This document shows positions 25,540-32,702 of a stretch of 44,794 nucleotides of DNA, piece by piece. Both the position numbers and the translations under genes were made by a program. Origin of the DNA: Candidatus Peribacteraceae bacterium (GTDB lineage Bacteria > Patescibacteriota > Gracilibacteria > Peribacterales > Peribacteraceae); the NCBI GenBank assembly GCA_022843885.1, contig JALHMU010000002.1, forward strand, positions 1 to 44,794. The letters run 5' to 3'. Under the pieces are notes generated by a model. The model was not told the origin of the DNA. It did not search any database and was given only the letters and a program-made list of their open reading frames with translations. Numbering within the stretch: the stretch's first letter is position 1; the number at the start of each line of letters is the position of its first letter.

Positions 25540-25769
25540 AATCTCGGTGTCAGTTAGCGCCCAGTCGTCGTTAGCGGACAGCCAGCCACCGCCTTCTAGC
25601 GGGCGATATATAAAAGCATATCGATGGAATAGACCAACGAATTCTACTATCGCCTCGCTTGCACGAGACGAATAATATTTTGCGCGTGAAAATCTAACTG
25701 GCTGGCCATCAGTGGCCGCCAGCGCTGTTAATCCGGTCGTAAGCGTTCCTCTTTCTAATGAAGGACGAG

Positions 25770-25798
25770 TTGACCTAACCGGATCAGTGCTTTATGCT
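25770..25798 (+). promoter_or_regulatory. Promoter of the small RNA upstream of AEP gene (module C)
   Basis: TTGACC (25770-25775), a 17-bp spacer and TATGCT (25793-25798). The same block, with preceding GACGAG and following CTAACCGGATC-like spacer, recurs in module B at 34697-34725. Conservation between paralogous modules supports function. Confidence 0.65.
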
Positions 25799-25804
25799 TG
25801 CTTT

Positions 25805-25896
25805 ATTCCAGGCAGTCGTCAAACACCTGAATAAAACCGCATAACTGATCCGTTAAGTGATCTCTTCAAACACCGCCTGCAAGCGGTGTTTTTTGT
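25805..25896 (+). ncRNA. Candidate copy-control (antisense-type) small RNA, module C
   Basis: A predicted transcript of about 90 nt starts 7 bp after the TATGCT box and ends at a terminator hairpin. It is encoded opposite to the AEP gene, upstream of its start, in the position of a counter-transcribed RNA of plasmid copy control. It would be antisense to the rep leader if the rep promoter lies beyond 25900 (not identified). Similar segments occur in the module B RNA (CACCTGAATA, GATCTCTTCAAA before the stem). It contains no RBS or plausible peptide. Confidence 0.55.
25869..25896 (+). terminator. Rho-independent terminator of module C small RNA
   Basis: Eight-bp stem AACACCGC (25869-25876) / GCGGTGTT (25883-25890) with loop CTGCAA, followed by TTTTG. 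The stem is almost the same as at 34801-34822 in module B, but the loop there is CCCCAA. Confidence 0.85.
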
Positions 25897-26046
25897 TATC
25901 CGTTTTTTTTGAGCCCTCCTATTTTTTGGCCTTGAATGGCCAGTAGCATGTGTAAACCCTTTAGCTGACTTTCAAAGTCACTTCTTTCTTAAGCGAGCTC
26001 AGGTACTTGGTTAGCCACTGCCCATGGGGCAGCAACCAGAAAAAGT

Positions 26047-26082
26047 CCCAAGGCAAAGCCTTGGGGGAGCCTTACGGCTCCC
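26047..26082 (-). terminator. Tandem hairpin terminator after the 26072 gene
   Basis: On the minus strand a GGGAGCC/GGCTCCC hairpin (26065-26082, TTAC loop on plus) overlaps the last codons, followed by CCCAAGGC/GCCTTGGG (26047-26065, 3-nt loop) and then ACTTTT. The second hairpin with its T-run is a good terminator for the operon that descends from 28085. Confidence 0.75.
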
Positions 26083-26290
26083 AGGCTCCCGAGTCTCGCA
26101 TTTGGTCGCAATAGACTTCGTACATGTCGCGCTCTGCCATGTCTTTGATGAACTGAGAGCGCATTGCATCAACTTTGTTGGCACTTGCTGTATCTGCAAA
26201 ACGTGCGCCCATGCCTCGCGAGATTGAGATCACCGTGTTTGCTGGCACATTTACGTCGAACAAAACTGAAAGCATTGCGTGATATCTCAT
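26072..26290 (-). CDS. Small unknown protein
   Basis: 72 residues, not recognised: a hydrophobic start (MRYHAMLSVLFDVNVPANTV) and a charged helical end rich in Met, Asp and Arg. The start at 26290 has a good AGAGGA ribosome-binding site 9-14 bp upstream, which supports a real gene. Its end overlaps terminator hairpins. It is last in the minus-strand series after the FitA/PIN/NADAR/Zn-ribbon genes, separated by 211 bp that contain a long inverted repeat. Confidence 0.55.
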   Translation of the reverse strand: MRYHAMLSVLFDVNVPANTVISISRGMGARFADTASANKVDAMRSQFIKDMAERDMYEVYCDQMRDSGAWEP

Positions 26291-26321
26291 TGTCTAATCC
26301 TCTTTGGTCCGGCGCCTTCAC

Positions 26322-26434
26322 CGGCTTCTTAGGGAATACCGCCAAAAATTTTGCTGTCAGGACTGGCGCAGCCACCCGCTAGGGCTTGGTCTTGATAGCA
26401 AAAATTTTGGTGGTACCTTCAAGAAAGCCGGGGA
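26322..26434. repeat. Long imperfect inverted repeat
   Basis: The arm at about 26338-26355 (TACCGCCAAAAATTTTGC) is complementary to that at about 26398-26416 (GCAAAAATTTTGGTGGTA), with few mismatches. The outer parts also pair (CCGGCTT at 26322 with AAGCCGG at 26425). A separate hairpin, GTCCGGC-AAC-GCCGGAC, lies at 26458-26474. This may be a structured intercistronic RNA controlling the 26072 gene, or a small MITE-like insertion. Confidence 0.6.
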
Positions 26435-26501
26435 GGTGCTTCGACAATCTAGTGCAGTCCGGCAACGCCGGACGGAGCGGTGTAGGCGATGTTCAAGGGC
26501 T

Positions 26502-26858
26502 CTATAACTTCGGTTCTACGAAGTAGTAAGCGCCATTGCCGCATTTAGAACACTCGCTCCATCTTGCAAATTCGGCTTCGGTCATGCGGTCGTGTTCGGC
26601 GCCCTCGCTAGGTGCGCAGTCGAGGCAGTAAAATTTTGAATTGCTCAAATGGACGCCAAAGTATTTGGCGATCATCGTCAAAGCTTCGTGCATCTCGTTC
26701 TTTGCTTTCTCAGCAGTCATAGTAATCGCGTTTTCTTTTAGCGCGTCTTTCGTTTCGTTATGCAAATTGATGATGCCCTTGCATTTGAAGACGTGGCTAA
26801 TGAGCGCACTTAGCACTAACAAGCGTTCGTTATCGTCAGTAATTTTTAAGTCCGGCAT
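26502..26858 (-). CDS. Small zinc-ribbon-like protein, copy 2 (unknown family)
   Basis: 118 residues, homologous throughout to the 18154-18519 protein. The helical N-terminus is followed by FYCLDCAPSEG and SECSKCGNGAYYFVEP, giving two CxxC pairs for one zinc. Its start codon overlaps the stop of the NADAR gene, so it is the fourth gene of a tightly packed operon. The other copy is linked to a deaminase-toxin/SUKH pair. Function unknown. Confidence 0.72.
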   Translation of the reverse strand: MPDLKITDDNERLLVLSALISHVFKCKGIINLHNETKDALKENAITMTAEKAKNEMHEALTMIAKYFGVHLSNSKFYCLDCAPSEGAEHDRMTEAEFARWSECSKCGNGAYYFVEPKL

Positions 26859-27442
26859 CAGGCTATCACCTCCAATAAATCACGTACTTCCATAAGGGCG
26901 AATCCCAGCAGATTCCTGCCTTTCCATAGCCTTGGGTCGCGGGCGCCAGGCGCACTAGCCACCATGCCGATGCCCCATATTTTGTCCCACATACTCGCTT
27001 CAACGAGAATTTTTGGCGTGGTAGCGGCAAGAAAGTCAATCATTTTCGGGTGCGCCGAAAACTTAGCCAGGTTTGCTTTTACGACAATTTGAAAACAATG
27101 GTTTTGCCATTTTTCGCCGTCAAAATTCTGCACTTTTCGACCAAAAGCTTTTGCCTCTTTCGGTGTTTTGCATTCCAGAATATTTTTTAGCATCACCGCA
27201 TCGTCAAACAGACGCGCCTTTTCAGCCATCATGAAATGCTCAGCGGTCAAGTATTTAGTACCATCAATCTCAAACTCGGCAGAAAACCACTGACTAAGGC
27301 AAGCAGCGGTGATACTACCGTCGGTGCTCGACTTGTGACCGTAGAACAAGAGGTAATCAACCTCCTGCCCGTGTTCTAGTTGCTCGATCAGTTTTTCTCT
27401 TGAATATTTCAACGCGGTTCCATAAATTACGGTGCTGTCCAC
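26858..27442 (-). CDS. NADAR (YbiA-like) family protein
   Basis: 194 residues with NADAR hallmarks: LSQWFSAEFEIDGTKYLTAE (about 49-68), HFMMAEKARLFDD, AFGRKVQNFDGEKW and a C-terminal VEASMWDKIWGIG (about 147-159). Characterised members (YbiA) are N-glycosidases acting on riboflavin-pathway intermediates, and others act on ADP-ribosylated substrates. NADAR genes also occur in NAD/ADP-ribose-based conflict loci. Its start overlaps the PIN toxin gene by 16 bp and its stop touches the Zn-ribbon gene. The fusion of a FitAB-type pair with NADAR in one operon is unusual. Confidence 0.88.
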   Translation of the reverse strand: MDSTVIYGTALKYSREKLIEQLEHGQEVDYLLFYGHKSSTDGSITAACLSQWFSAEFEIDGTKYLTAEHFMMAEKARLFDDAVMLKNILECKTPKEAKAFGRKVQNFDGEKWQNHCFQIVVKANLAKFSAHPKMIDFLAATTPKILVEASMWDKIWGIGMVASAPGARDPRLWKGRNLLGFALMEVRDLLEVIA

Positions 27443-27849
27443 GGATCGATAACAGGCACGCCAAGGGCTTGAAACGGCGCCACATCGCGCGTAGCGACAC
27501 TGAAATTATGCACGCTGGCGATAGCGCCAATTTGTCCATCAGGCATCGAGACGGCTTTACCTTGGGCGCGCGCGGCGCTCAGTAACTGGCTGTAAGCCAT
27601 GGCAGCAGCATGATCGAATGGCAGGATTCTTGTATCGAACAAGCGAGAAATGAGCAAATCGAGGGCTGCACTGATTGTAGATTTCCGCTTGCCATCAGGC
27701 ATTACAGCGATACCGATCAGAAGTTCTGCCAGGCTGGTGGACGCAAGATACAGCGTCTCGGCTGATTGCTGGTCAAGCCAGGCGATAACTGCCGGGTCTC
27801 TGCCTGGCTTGAGCGCTTCGGACACCACATTTGTATCGAGAACAATCAT
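27427..27849 (-). CDS. FitB/VapC-type PIN-domain toxin
   Basis: 140 residues, PIN domain. MIVLDTNVVSEALK has the first catalytic Asp (Asp5), STSLAELLIG the conserved Glu, and MPDGQIGAIA and VATRDVAPF the later acidic positions. PIN toxins are Mg-dependent ribonucleases. The ATG overlaps the stop of the FitA-like antitoxin gene by 4 bp (ATGA). The 3' end overlaps the NADAR gene. Confidence 0.9.
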   Translation of the reverse strand: MIVLDTNVVSEALKPGRDPAVIAWLDQQSAETLYLASTSLAELLIGIAVMPDGKRKSTISAALDLLISRLFDTRILPFDHAAAMAYSQLLSAARAQGKAVSMPDGQIGAIASVHNFSVATRDVAPFQALGVPVIDPWTAP

Positions 27850-28085
27850 TCAAAACTCGCTATGCGTGGGGGTTCCTGTTCGCGCTCTACTTTTAGATCG
27901 TCTAATTTGTATTTGTCGCCGAATGCTGCAAGCTCTGAGCCTACCTTGATCCGCTCTTTGGGTCTTACTGCCGCTTCTAGAATTTCGCGCACTTCCGCTT
28001 CGGTGCTGCGCCCGTTCTGGGCAGCTCTAACACGTAAAGCGCGGTGGGTTTCTTCAGGCAGATTTCTAACTGTAATTGATGCCAT
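27846..28085 (-). CDS. FitA-type ribbon-helix-helix antitoxin
   Basis: 79 residues from ATG 28085, with a GAGGTGAAATC ribosome-binding region directly upstream; an in-frame start at 28118 is less likely. The N-terminus MASITVRNLPEETHRALRVR and the following NGRSTEAEVREIL are a typical FitA/Arc-like ribbon-helix-helix. The C-terminal part (about 50-79) would wrap the PIN toxin. It should repress its own promoter together with the toxin. First gene of the FitA-PIN-NADAR-Zn-ribbon operon. Confidence 0.88.
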   Translation of the reverse strand: MASITVRNLPEETHRALRVRAAQNGRSTEAEVREILEAAVRPKERIKVGSELAAFGDKYKLDDLKVEREQEPPRIASFE

Positions 28086-28186
28086 GATTTCACCTCTTAA
28101 ATATCGATTGCACTGCAAGCAATGATATCACATTTCTAATAATGACAGCAAGGCGAAACATGGCGCCGGTTTGTTTCTTCGCCTAA

Positions 28187-28224
28187 GGCATGGCGGGGCA
28201 CCTGAGTTGGCACCCCGCTATGCC
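28187..28224. other. 12-bp-stem hairpin between radC-like and fitA genes
   Basis: GGCATGGCGGGG (28187-28198) pairs with CCCCGCTATGCC (28213-28224) with one G-U. No T-run follows on either strand. It lies just after the radC-like stop and could stabilise or end that transcript. Confidence 0.5.
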
Positions 28225-28229
28225 TGCCT

Positions 28230-28697
28230 TTATGGCCACAGGTGGGGCCGGGTCTCTCTGAGGCTGCATGAGCCGTTAGAGCTAACGATCAAGTGATCGA
28301 TAACCGAGACGCCTAGCAGCTTGCCCGCTTTTATCAAGGTTTCAGTGGTTTCCAGGTCTTCCGGGCTCGGACTGAGCGATCCGGCTGGGTGGTTGTGGGC
28401 AACGATTATTGCATACGAATTAGCAAGCAAAGCAGCTTTGAAAACCTCCCGCGGATGCACAAGAGACGCGCTAACAGTGCCATGAGAGACGATGTGATAG
28501 CCGATTACTTGATTCTTTGCGTCCAGGTGAAAAGCTACAAAATGCTCTTCTGAGTAGTGTTTAAGCGGTTCCACAAATCGCTCCAGGTCGTCAGGGCAAC
28601 CAATCGGAACGGGCTTAGCGCCCGGCTCTTTGATAAGTGCAAGGCGCATTTCAGGCACGATGTATTTTAGGTGTTTTTTCAGGGTCCGGCTGTTCAT
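28230..28697 (-). CDS. RadC-like JAB/MPN domain protein
   Basis: 155 residues from ATG 28697, which has a GGAGG ribosome-binding site; the frame is open further to 28754. The RadC-type JAMM motif is clear: upstream Glu in SEEHFVAFHLDAKN and VAHNHPAGSLSPSPED (H-x-H-x7-S-x2-D). RadC-like proteins of this length without the N-terminal HhH domain are common on plasmids, phages and genomic islands; their function is not settled. It fits with SSB and GP88 genes nearby. Confidence 0.88.
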   Translation of the reverse strand: MNSRTLKKHLKYIVPEMRLALIKEPGAKPVPIGCPDDLERFVEPLKHYSEEHFVAFHLDAKNQVIGYHIVSHGTVSASLVHPREVFKAALLANSYAIIVAHNHPAGSLSPSPEDLETTETLIKAGKLLGVSVIDHLIVSSNGSCSLRETRPHLWP

Positions 28698-28750
28698 GCT
28701 GTTTTCCTCCAGTCTAGCTAGGTGCAGGGCTGCGCAGCGCACCCCATGCA

Positions 28751-28868
28751 GCACATGCCGGTCAGCCCCCAGGCACGGGATCCGGTGTCAATGCCTCCGA
28801 CCGCAGGGAGGACCGAAGGCTTGGGCATTGACACTGGGTGACGGGGGCTAGGCTTATGTGCCGGGCAT
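28751..28868. other. Large imperfect hairpin, candidate structured RNA or plasmid cis-site
   Basis: A perfect 11-bp stem, GTGTCAATGCC (28785-28795) with GGCATTGACAC (28824-28834), is extended outward by AGCCCCC (28764-28770) with GGGGGCT (28843-28849) and CACATGCCGG against a similar right arm ending at 28868. The loop itself contains CCTCC/GGAGG. It occupies most of the gap between the radC-like gene and the 29097 gene. Possible single-strand origin, oriT, small RNA or MITE. The rest of 28698-29096 shows nothing else. Confidence 0.6.
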
Positions 28869-29096
28869 GGAAGGAAGCGAGCAAGCCCGTGTATCCCGCC
28901 AGGTCTGGATTAAATATGGCTGCGGGGCAGTCTTCGCCAGTGATTTAGGTTTTGCAGTGGCGTAAGAAGTCCTAAAAAACGGGCAAAAAACAACCAGGGA
29001 ATTCCACCTTTCCTAAACGAGCATCTTTGTCCAATGATGTTGTAAGGAATTCCAATCAATCACCCCGCCGTCTGTTTCAGTCTTCGAGGTTCATTT

Positions 29097-29372
29097 ATGA
29101 AAAAAGCAAGTCGCCGCAAGCAAACACAAATGATCGACCGCGAAGCGGTTGAAAATGCCATGCTCGATACGATGCGATTGAGAGCGGCATTGCTTCTTGC
29201 CTGCACCGAGCTGTGCAACGGCGACCCCCTGGAAGGCTGGGGACTGGCGGAAGAGTTTTATGACCAGGCGCCGGCCCTCATCGCAGGTTTAACCGACACG
29301 GGCAAAACCCAATTGCCTTGCGGTCCGGCGCAAGTGCTACAATTTCCGACCAAACCAGATTCAAAGCCTTAG
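29097..29372 (+). CDS. Small unknown protein
   Basis: 91 residues with a basic start (MKKASRRKQTQ), a helical middle (MLDTMRLRAALLLACTELC) and a polar end; not recognised. A GAGG ribosome-binding site lies 7 bp upstream of ATG 29097 and a strong terminator follows 26 bp after the stop, so it is a genuine single-gene unit. It lies among plasmid-maintenance genes. Confidence 0.6.
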   Translation: MKKASRRKQTQMIDREAVENAMLDTMRLRAALLLACTELCNGDPLEGWGLAEEFYDQAPALIAGLTDTGKTQLPCGPAQVLQFPTKPDSKP

Positions 29373-29398
29373 TGGACGAGGATTAGGATAAGGAATTA

Positions 29399-29427
29399 GG
29401 CGGGGGCAAGCCCCCGCCTTTGTTTTT
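29399..29427 (+). terminator. Rho-independent terminator
   Basis: Eight-bp GC stem GGCGGGGG / CCCCCGCC with CAAG loop, followed by TTTGTTTTT. It ends the 29097 gene. Confidence 0.92.
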
Positions 29428-29428
29428 G

Positions 29429-29815
29429 TTATGCGGCTGCCTTACTCTTACGAGCGGACTTCGCTTCGCTCGACTTTTCAGATTCAGGCTTTTTGCCACA
29501 GAGGTGGAATCCCGAGAGCTTCACCACCGGACGTTTCATCTCGACCTTAACGCCGTTGATTTCCTTCATGTATTTGGAGATTGAGAGCCTGCCAGCAATT
29601 GCAACTTCGCGTCCTTCAGTTATGTATTTCATAACCCGGTCAGCAAGCCCGTTCCAGGACTCGACATCAATCCACATAGGCTCCGGATTGTCGGTTTTGG
29701 ATGAGTAGTCGGCCACGGCTAGAGAGAACTTAGCCAGTTTGTTGTCCGTGTCAGTGAAGGTTGTTGAGGTGGGATTTTGACCGACGCGACCGATGAAGTT
29801 GACTTGGTTGTTCAT
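29429..29815 (-). CDS. ssb: Single-stranded DNA-binding protein
   Basis: 128 residues from ATG 29815, which has a GGAGGTG ribosome-binding site. One OB-fold: MNNQVNFIGRVGQNP, KLAKFSLAVADY, WIDVESWNGLADRV and GREVAIAGRLSISKY. The C-terminus is Lys/Ala/Ser-rich and lacks the acidic DDDIPF-type tip that recruits partner proteins, which suggests a plasmid or phage-type SSB. It coats single-stranded DNA during replication or transfer. Confidence 0.88.
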   Translation of the reverse strand: MNNQVNFIGRVGQNPTSTTFTDTDNKLAKFSLAVADYSSKTDNPEPMWIDVESWNGLADRVMKYITEGREVAIAGRLSISKYMKEINGVKVEMKRPVVKLSGFHLCGKKPESEKSSEAKSARKSKAAA

Positions 29816-30231
29816 AAGATGGCACCTCCAGTGCTGTGTTTGAGTGCCAAAAGACACGCAACTGTTTTCGTGAGTGCAAGGACGCCGAGGCGCGGAACGC
29901 AGTGGAGTTTATCCTTGCACGGTAGAAAACCGGTGCCAGAGTTAGGCACTTTCTTACACAGCCCTGGGGTAGCCAGATATGCACAACCAACGAACATCAA
30001 GGCGCAGAGGTCTTCTCGCCTTAAGAACCATCAAAACGGACAATAAAAACGTGAGTTCTCTAAAGCCTGAAGACACTCATCACAGGACAATCCGAGACCA
30101 AACTTGATGTCGAAGAAAAGGACTAGTTGACCGAGCCAGAGATAACCGAAGACGCGTACAAACTAGACAAGCTCTCACTCTCCACAAAGGAATAAACGGC
30201 GTTAGAGATGAAACGCCAGGGCTCTCAAAGA
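29816..30231. other. Gene-free stretch between ssb and GP88-like gene
   Basis: No supported gene, clear hairpin or repeat. Open frames here have no protein character. Confidence 0.4.
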
Positions 30232-31026
30232 TTACGGCAAACAAAAAGCGCAAGTCTGACATGGGCGAAGCGAGTCTTTCTGAGCCTTTAGAGCAAGGTT
30301 GCCCATAGCAGCAGGGCAGAGGGTGAGCAGGTCATGTCGCACAGGCTCTACATGTCGCCCACCTCGGTGATAAGGAAAACTAACGATGTCTGTTTCAGAA
30401 TCCATCACCTCGAAAGATCGAATAACTCCCGAATCCAGGTCGCTGTCCTGCAAGAGAGCTAGCTTCCAAACTGCTGCAGGCGTTTTGCACAATGCCAAAA
30501 TCGCTTGTTCATAGTTCTCAGAATCAACCGAAAGCCAGCCCTGGCAGTTGGGTAGAGCCGCTAATTCAGTCAACGCATCGAACACAAGTCCGGGAGCAAA
30601 ACTTCTGGTGTAAAACCAGAACTTGCACCCAGTGTACTTTTGAGCGGTTAGCATCCAAGCACGAACGTAATCGACGGAGAAAAAATCTCCCACATCGTGG
30701 ATACGCAAAGTCCAAGGGATTGTAGTTTGCACACCAGCAATCCTGGCAGTGAGCCAATCGCGTGGGCGTGCTTGATCAACAAGCATCGAAAGATTTTCAG
30801 CCAGTAGCTCCGGGCCGCCCTCGTCAAGGAGGAATTGCAAAGTCCGCAAATTACGAGCCCGCTTTGCTTTCTGACCTTGACTTTGATAGCGGATTCCGTT
30901 GCCATAGCATAGTCGTTTGCAAAGTGTAGTCGCATTGATGCATGTCTCAGTCCGTGGAAGACTGAATGCCCATCCTACTTTGCTGTTATTGGTCAGCTCC
31001 AAACCATAATCAAGAGTTATTGCCAT
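30232..31026 (-). CDS. GP88-like protein of phages and plasmids
   Basis: 264 residues from ATG 31026 (GGAG 9 bp before; ATG 31041 also possible). The N-terminus has the GP88 pattern LTNNSKVGWAFSLPRTETCI followed by C-x6-C-x3-C (Cys29, Cys36, Cys40) and YGNG, then QKAKRARNLRTL. The C-terminus ends in LCPAAM and CQTCAFC, so six cysteines could hold a metal or Fe-S cluster. GP88 proteins are common on mobile elements; their biochemical role is not established. Neighbours SSB and RadC fit a replication/maintenance context. Confidence 0.65.
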   Translation of the reverse strand: MAITLDYGLELTNNSKVGWAFSLPRTETCINATTLCKRLCYGNGIRYQSQGQKAKRARNLRTLQFLLDEGGPELLAENLSMLVDQARPRDWLTARIAGVQTTIPWTLRIHDVGDFFSVDYVRAWMLTAQKYTGCKFWFYTRSFAPGLVFDALTELAALPNCQGWLSVDSENYEQAILALCKTPAAVWKLALLQDSDLDSGVIRSFEVMDSETDIVSFPYHRGGRHVEPVRHDLLTLCPAAMGNLALKAQKDSLRPCQTCAFCLP

Positions 31027-31147
31027 CGTCCATTTCTCCATGAGCCTAAACTGGCAGCACGCGCTGCTGTGGCTCGCCCCCCGGCTTGGCTCCGGAGCGA
31101 CTACGTCAGTAAAAAATTCAGGAGAAAAAGAGACAAGGCGGTCGCGC

Positions 31148-31187
31148 CGGTGGTGCAAAGTCGGGAGAATGGGCGAACCAGCGCGGC
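31148..31187. repeat. 40-bp dispersed repeat, copy 2
   Basis: Second copy of the sequence at 22215-22254. It lies upstream of the GP88-like start (minus) and 120 bp before the plus-strand gene at 31311. Confidence 0.45.
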
Positions 31188-31310
31188 GAGAGCAGGAACA
31201 ACCTGGTCTTGGGGGCAACCAATAAGACTCAGGAAATTTTCAAAAATCGTTGCCATAATCCAGCCAAAAGTTCTCGCTAAAGTAATTTCAGTGAGCAAGG
31301 CGGGCGGATT

Positions 31311-32702
31311 ATGGCAAGACTAGAAGACCTTCAAAACCGCGAAACACAAGGTATTGAGTCACGAAATGCCGCCTTTCTTTCGCAATCTGTACAAGATTTG
31401 TTTGAGACAAAGTTTGGTCCAGGTATTCAAAATGCTTTGCCGGAACTATTAGATTTTGGGGCAGGGCCGGACTTATACCTGTCGGCCGCTTATACTGATG
31501 ACAGCCGATCTTCAGCGGGTGTTTTCATGGCGGACGAGTCAGACAACAAACCAGAGGTGCCTAAAGTACAGTCCCCGTGGGACGCTCTACGTCGTCCTGA
31601 TGCCATCCGGACGAAGGAAGACGAGGCGATTTGGGCCAAGATGCAGGAGCCCCATAAGCTCGGAAAGGATGAGTCTGCCACGCATATCGGGCTTACGCCA
31701 GAGGTGGTCGCTGATATGCAGAAGAAAGGACAGGCGTCTAAACTGGTCTTTTTTGACAGCGCAGCCGAAGGCGCTCTGTCTGCACTCCAAGAAACGGCCA
31801 AGGAAAAGCCGACTTTGTTGGCGAATGTTCCTGAAGCCCAAGATGTCGTTTCCGACATGACCAGGGGCGGCCTGCCGATGCCGGGGACGTTGCTTCCAGA
31901 GCCATGGATGCTCAAGGCCGGTGCTGATCTGTTTCCTACTTTCTGCAAGATCGCTTTGAACGCAACATCGGCCAAATTCCAAGAAACGTTTGATGCTGTG
32001 AAGAAAGCCGTAGTCAATCCTATCGAGCATCCTTTCCGAGGACATGAAGAAGCGACGCTAGCCCTTGTTCCACAGGCTAGTTGGAGCGAAGCATACAAGG
32101 CTTTCCCTGACCTGAAGAAGATTGGTGGATTGTCAGAAGAGCAGTCCACCAGACTAATGAAAGCGATTGTGGGCAATGAATTGACCTTTTACGGACCTGA
32201 AGACAAAGCGCAGGATGCAATTTGCGTGGCCGGACAAGGAAGATTCATAATGGGCAAAACGGTAGGATTCGCACAGATAGCCCCTGAAGGAGTGCGCAAA
32301 GTCTCTGCTGAATTCGATGAAGAAGTTAAGAAGGGCAGTCGGGCGATGAATCCGCTTGCGAAGCTAGCAGCACTTAGCGACGACGAACTAGCAAAAGCGA
32401 TGCTGAAGCCAGAGAATGTGCCGGTCTTAGTCGCGGCAAACATCGCACACAATCTAAAAATGTTTGCCAACCATGCAAGCGAAGTGGAGATAAACCCACT
32501 GACACTGGGCTATCAGTTCAATCCGGACTGCGTTTATGCAAAAACAGACACAAAACACTCGAAAATATTGAGCACGAAAGAAGCTCGCAAAATGGGTCTT
32601 GGTGACGATGATACGGTTACAGCGTTGCCGTCAAAAAACGTTCTGGCAAAATCGGAACACGCGCACAACATTGAAAAATGGCTCAAGAAGCTGGGCGGCT
32701 AA
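31311..32702 (+). CDS. Lysozyme/transglycosylase-like effector candidate
   Basis: 463 residues. The N-terminal 270 residues are polar and not recognised. From about residue 275 the protein looks like a lysozyme-fold glycosidase: LMKAIVGNELTFYGPEDKAQD with a candidate catalytic Glu, then GKTVGFAQIAPEGVRK, which resembles the G-x-x-Q-I substrate-binding motif of transglycosylases, and a VPVLVAANIAHNLKMF helix. No signal peptide. The convergent two-membrane-segment protein at 32699 could be its immunity protein, since membrane-embedded immunity partners are usual for cell-wall effectors. The assignment rests on motif resemblance only. Confidence 0.5.
   Translation: MARLEDLQNRETQGIESRNAAFLSQSVQDLFETKFGPGIQNALPELLDFGAGPDLYLSAAYTDDSRSSAGVFMADESDNKPEVPKVQSPWDALRRPDAIRTKEDEAIWAKMQEPHKLGKDESATHIGLTPEVVADMQKKGQASKLVFFDSAAEGALSALQETAKEKPTLLANVPEAQDVVSDMTRGGLPMPGTLLPEPWMLKAGADLFPTFCKIALNATSAKFQETFDAVKKAVVNPIEHPFRGHEEATLALVPQASWSEAYKAFPDLKKIGGLSEEQSTRLMKAIVGNELTFYGPEDKAQDAICVAGQGRFIMGKTVGFAQIAPEGVRKVSAEFDEEVKKGSRAMNPLAKLAALSDDELAKAMLKPENVPVLVAANIAHNLKMFANHASEVEINPLTLGYQFNPDCVYAKTDTKHSKILSTKEARKMGLGDDDTVTALPSKNVLAKSEHAHNIEKWLKKLGG

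Noticed and set aside
27846..28118. FitA start at 28118
   Set aside because: The RBS (GAGGTGAAATC) and family alignment begin at ATG 28085; the first 11 codons have no RBS.
30232..31218. GP88-like start at 31218
   Set aside because: The N-terminal 64 codons are Cys/Pro/Arg-rich and contain the dispersed 40-bp repeat. The RBS and GP88 pattern support 31026.
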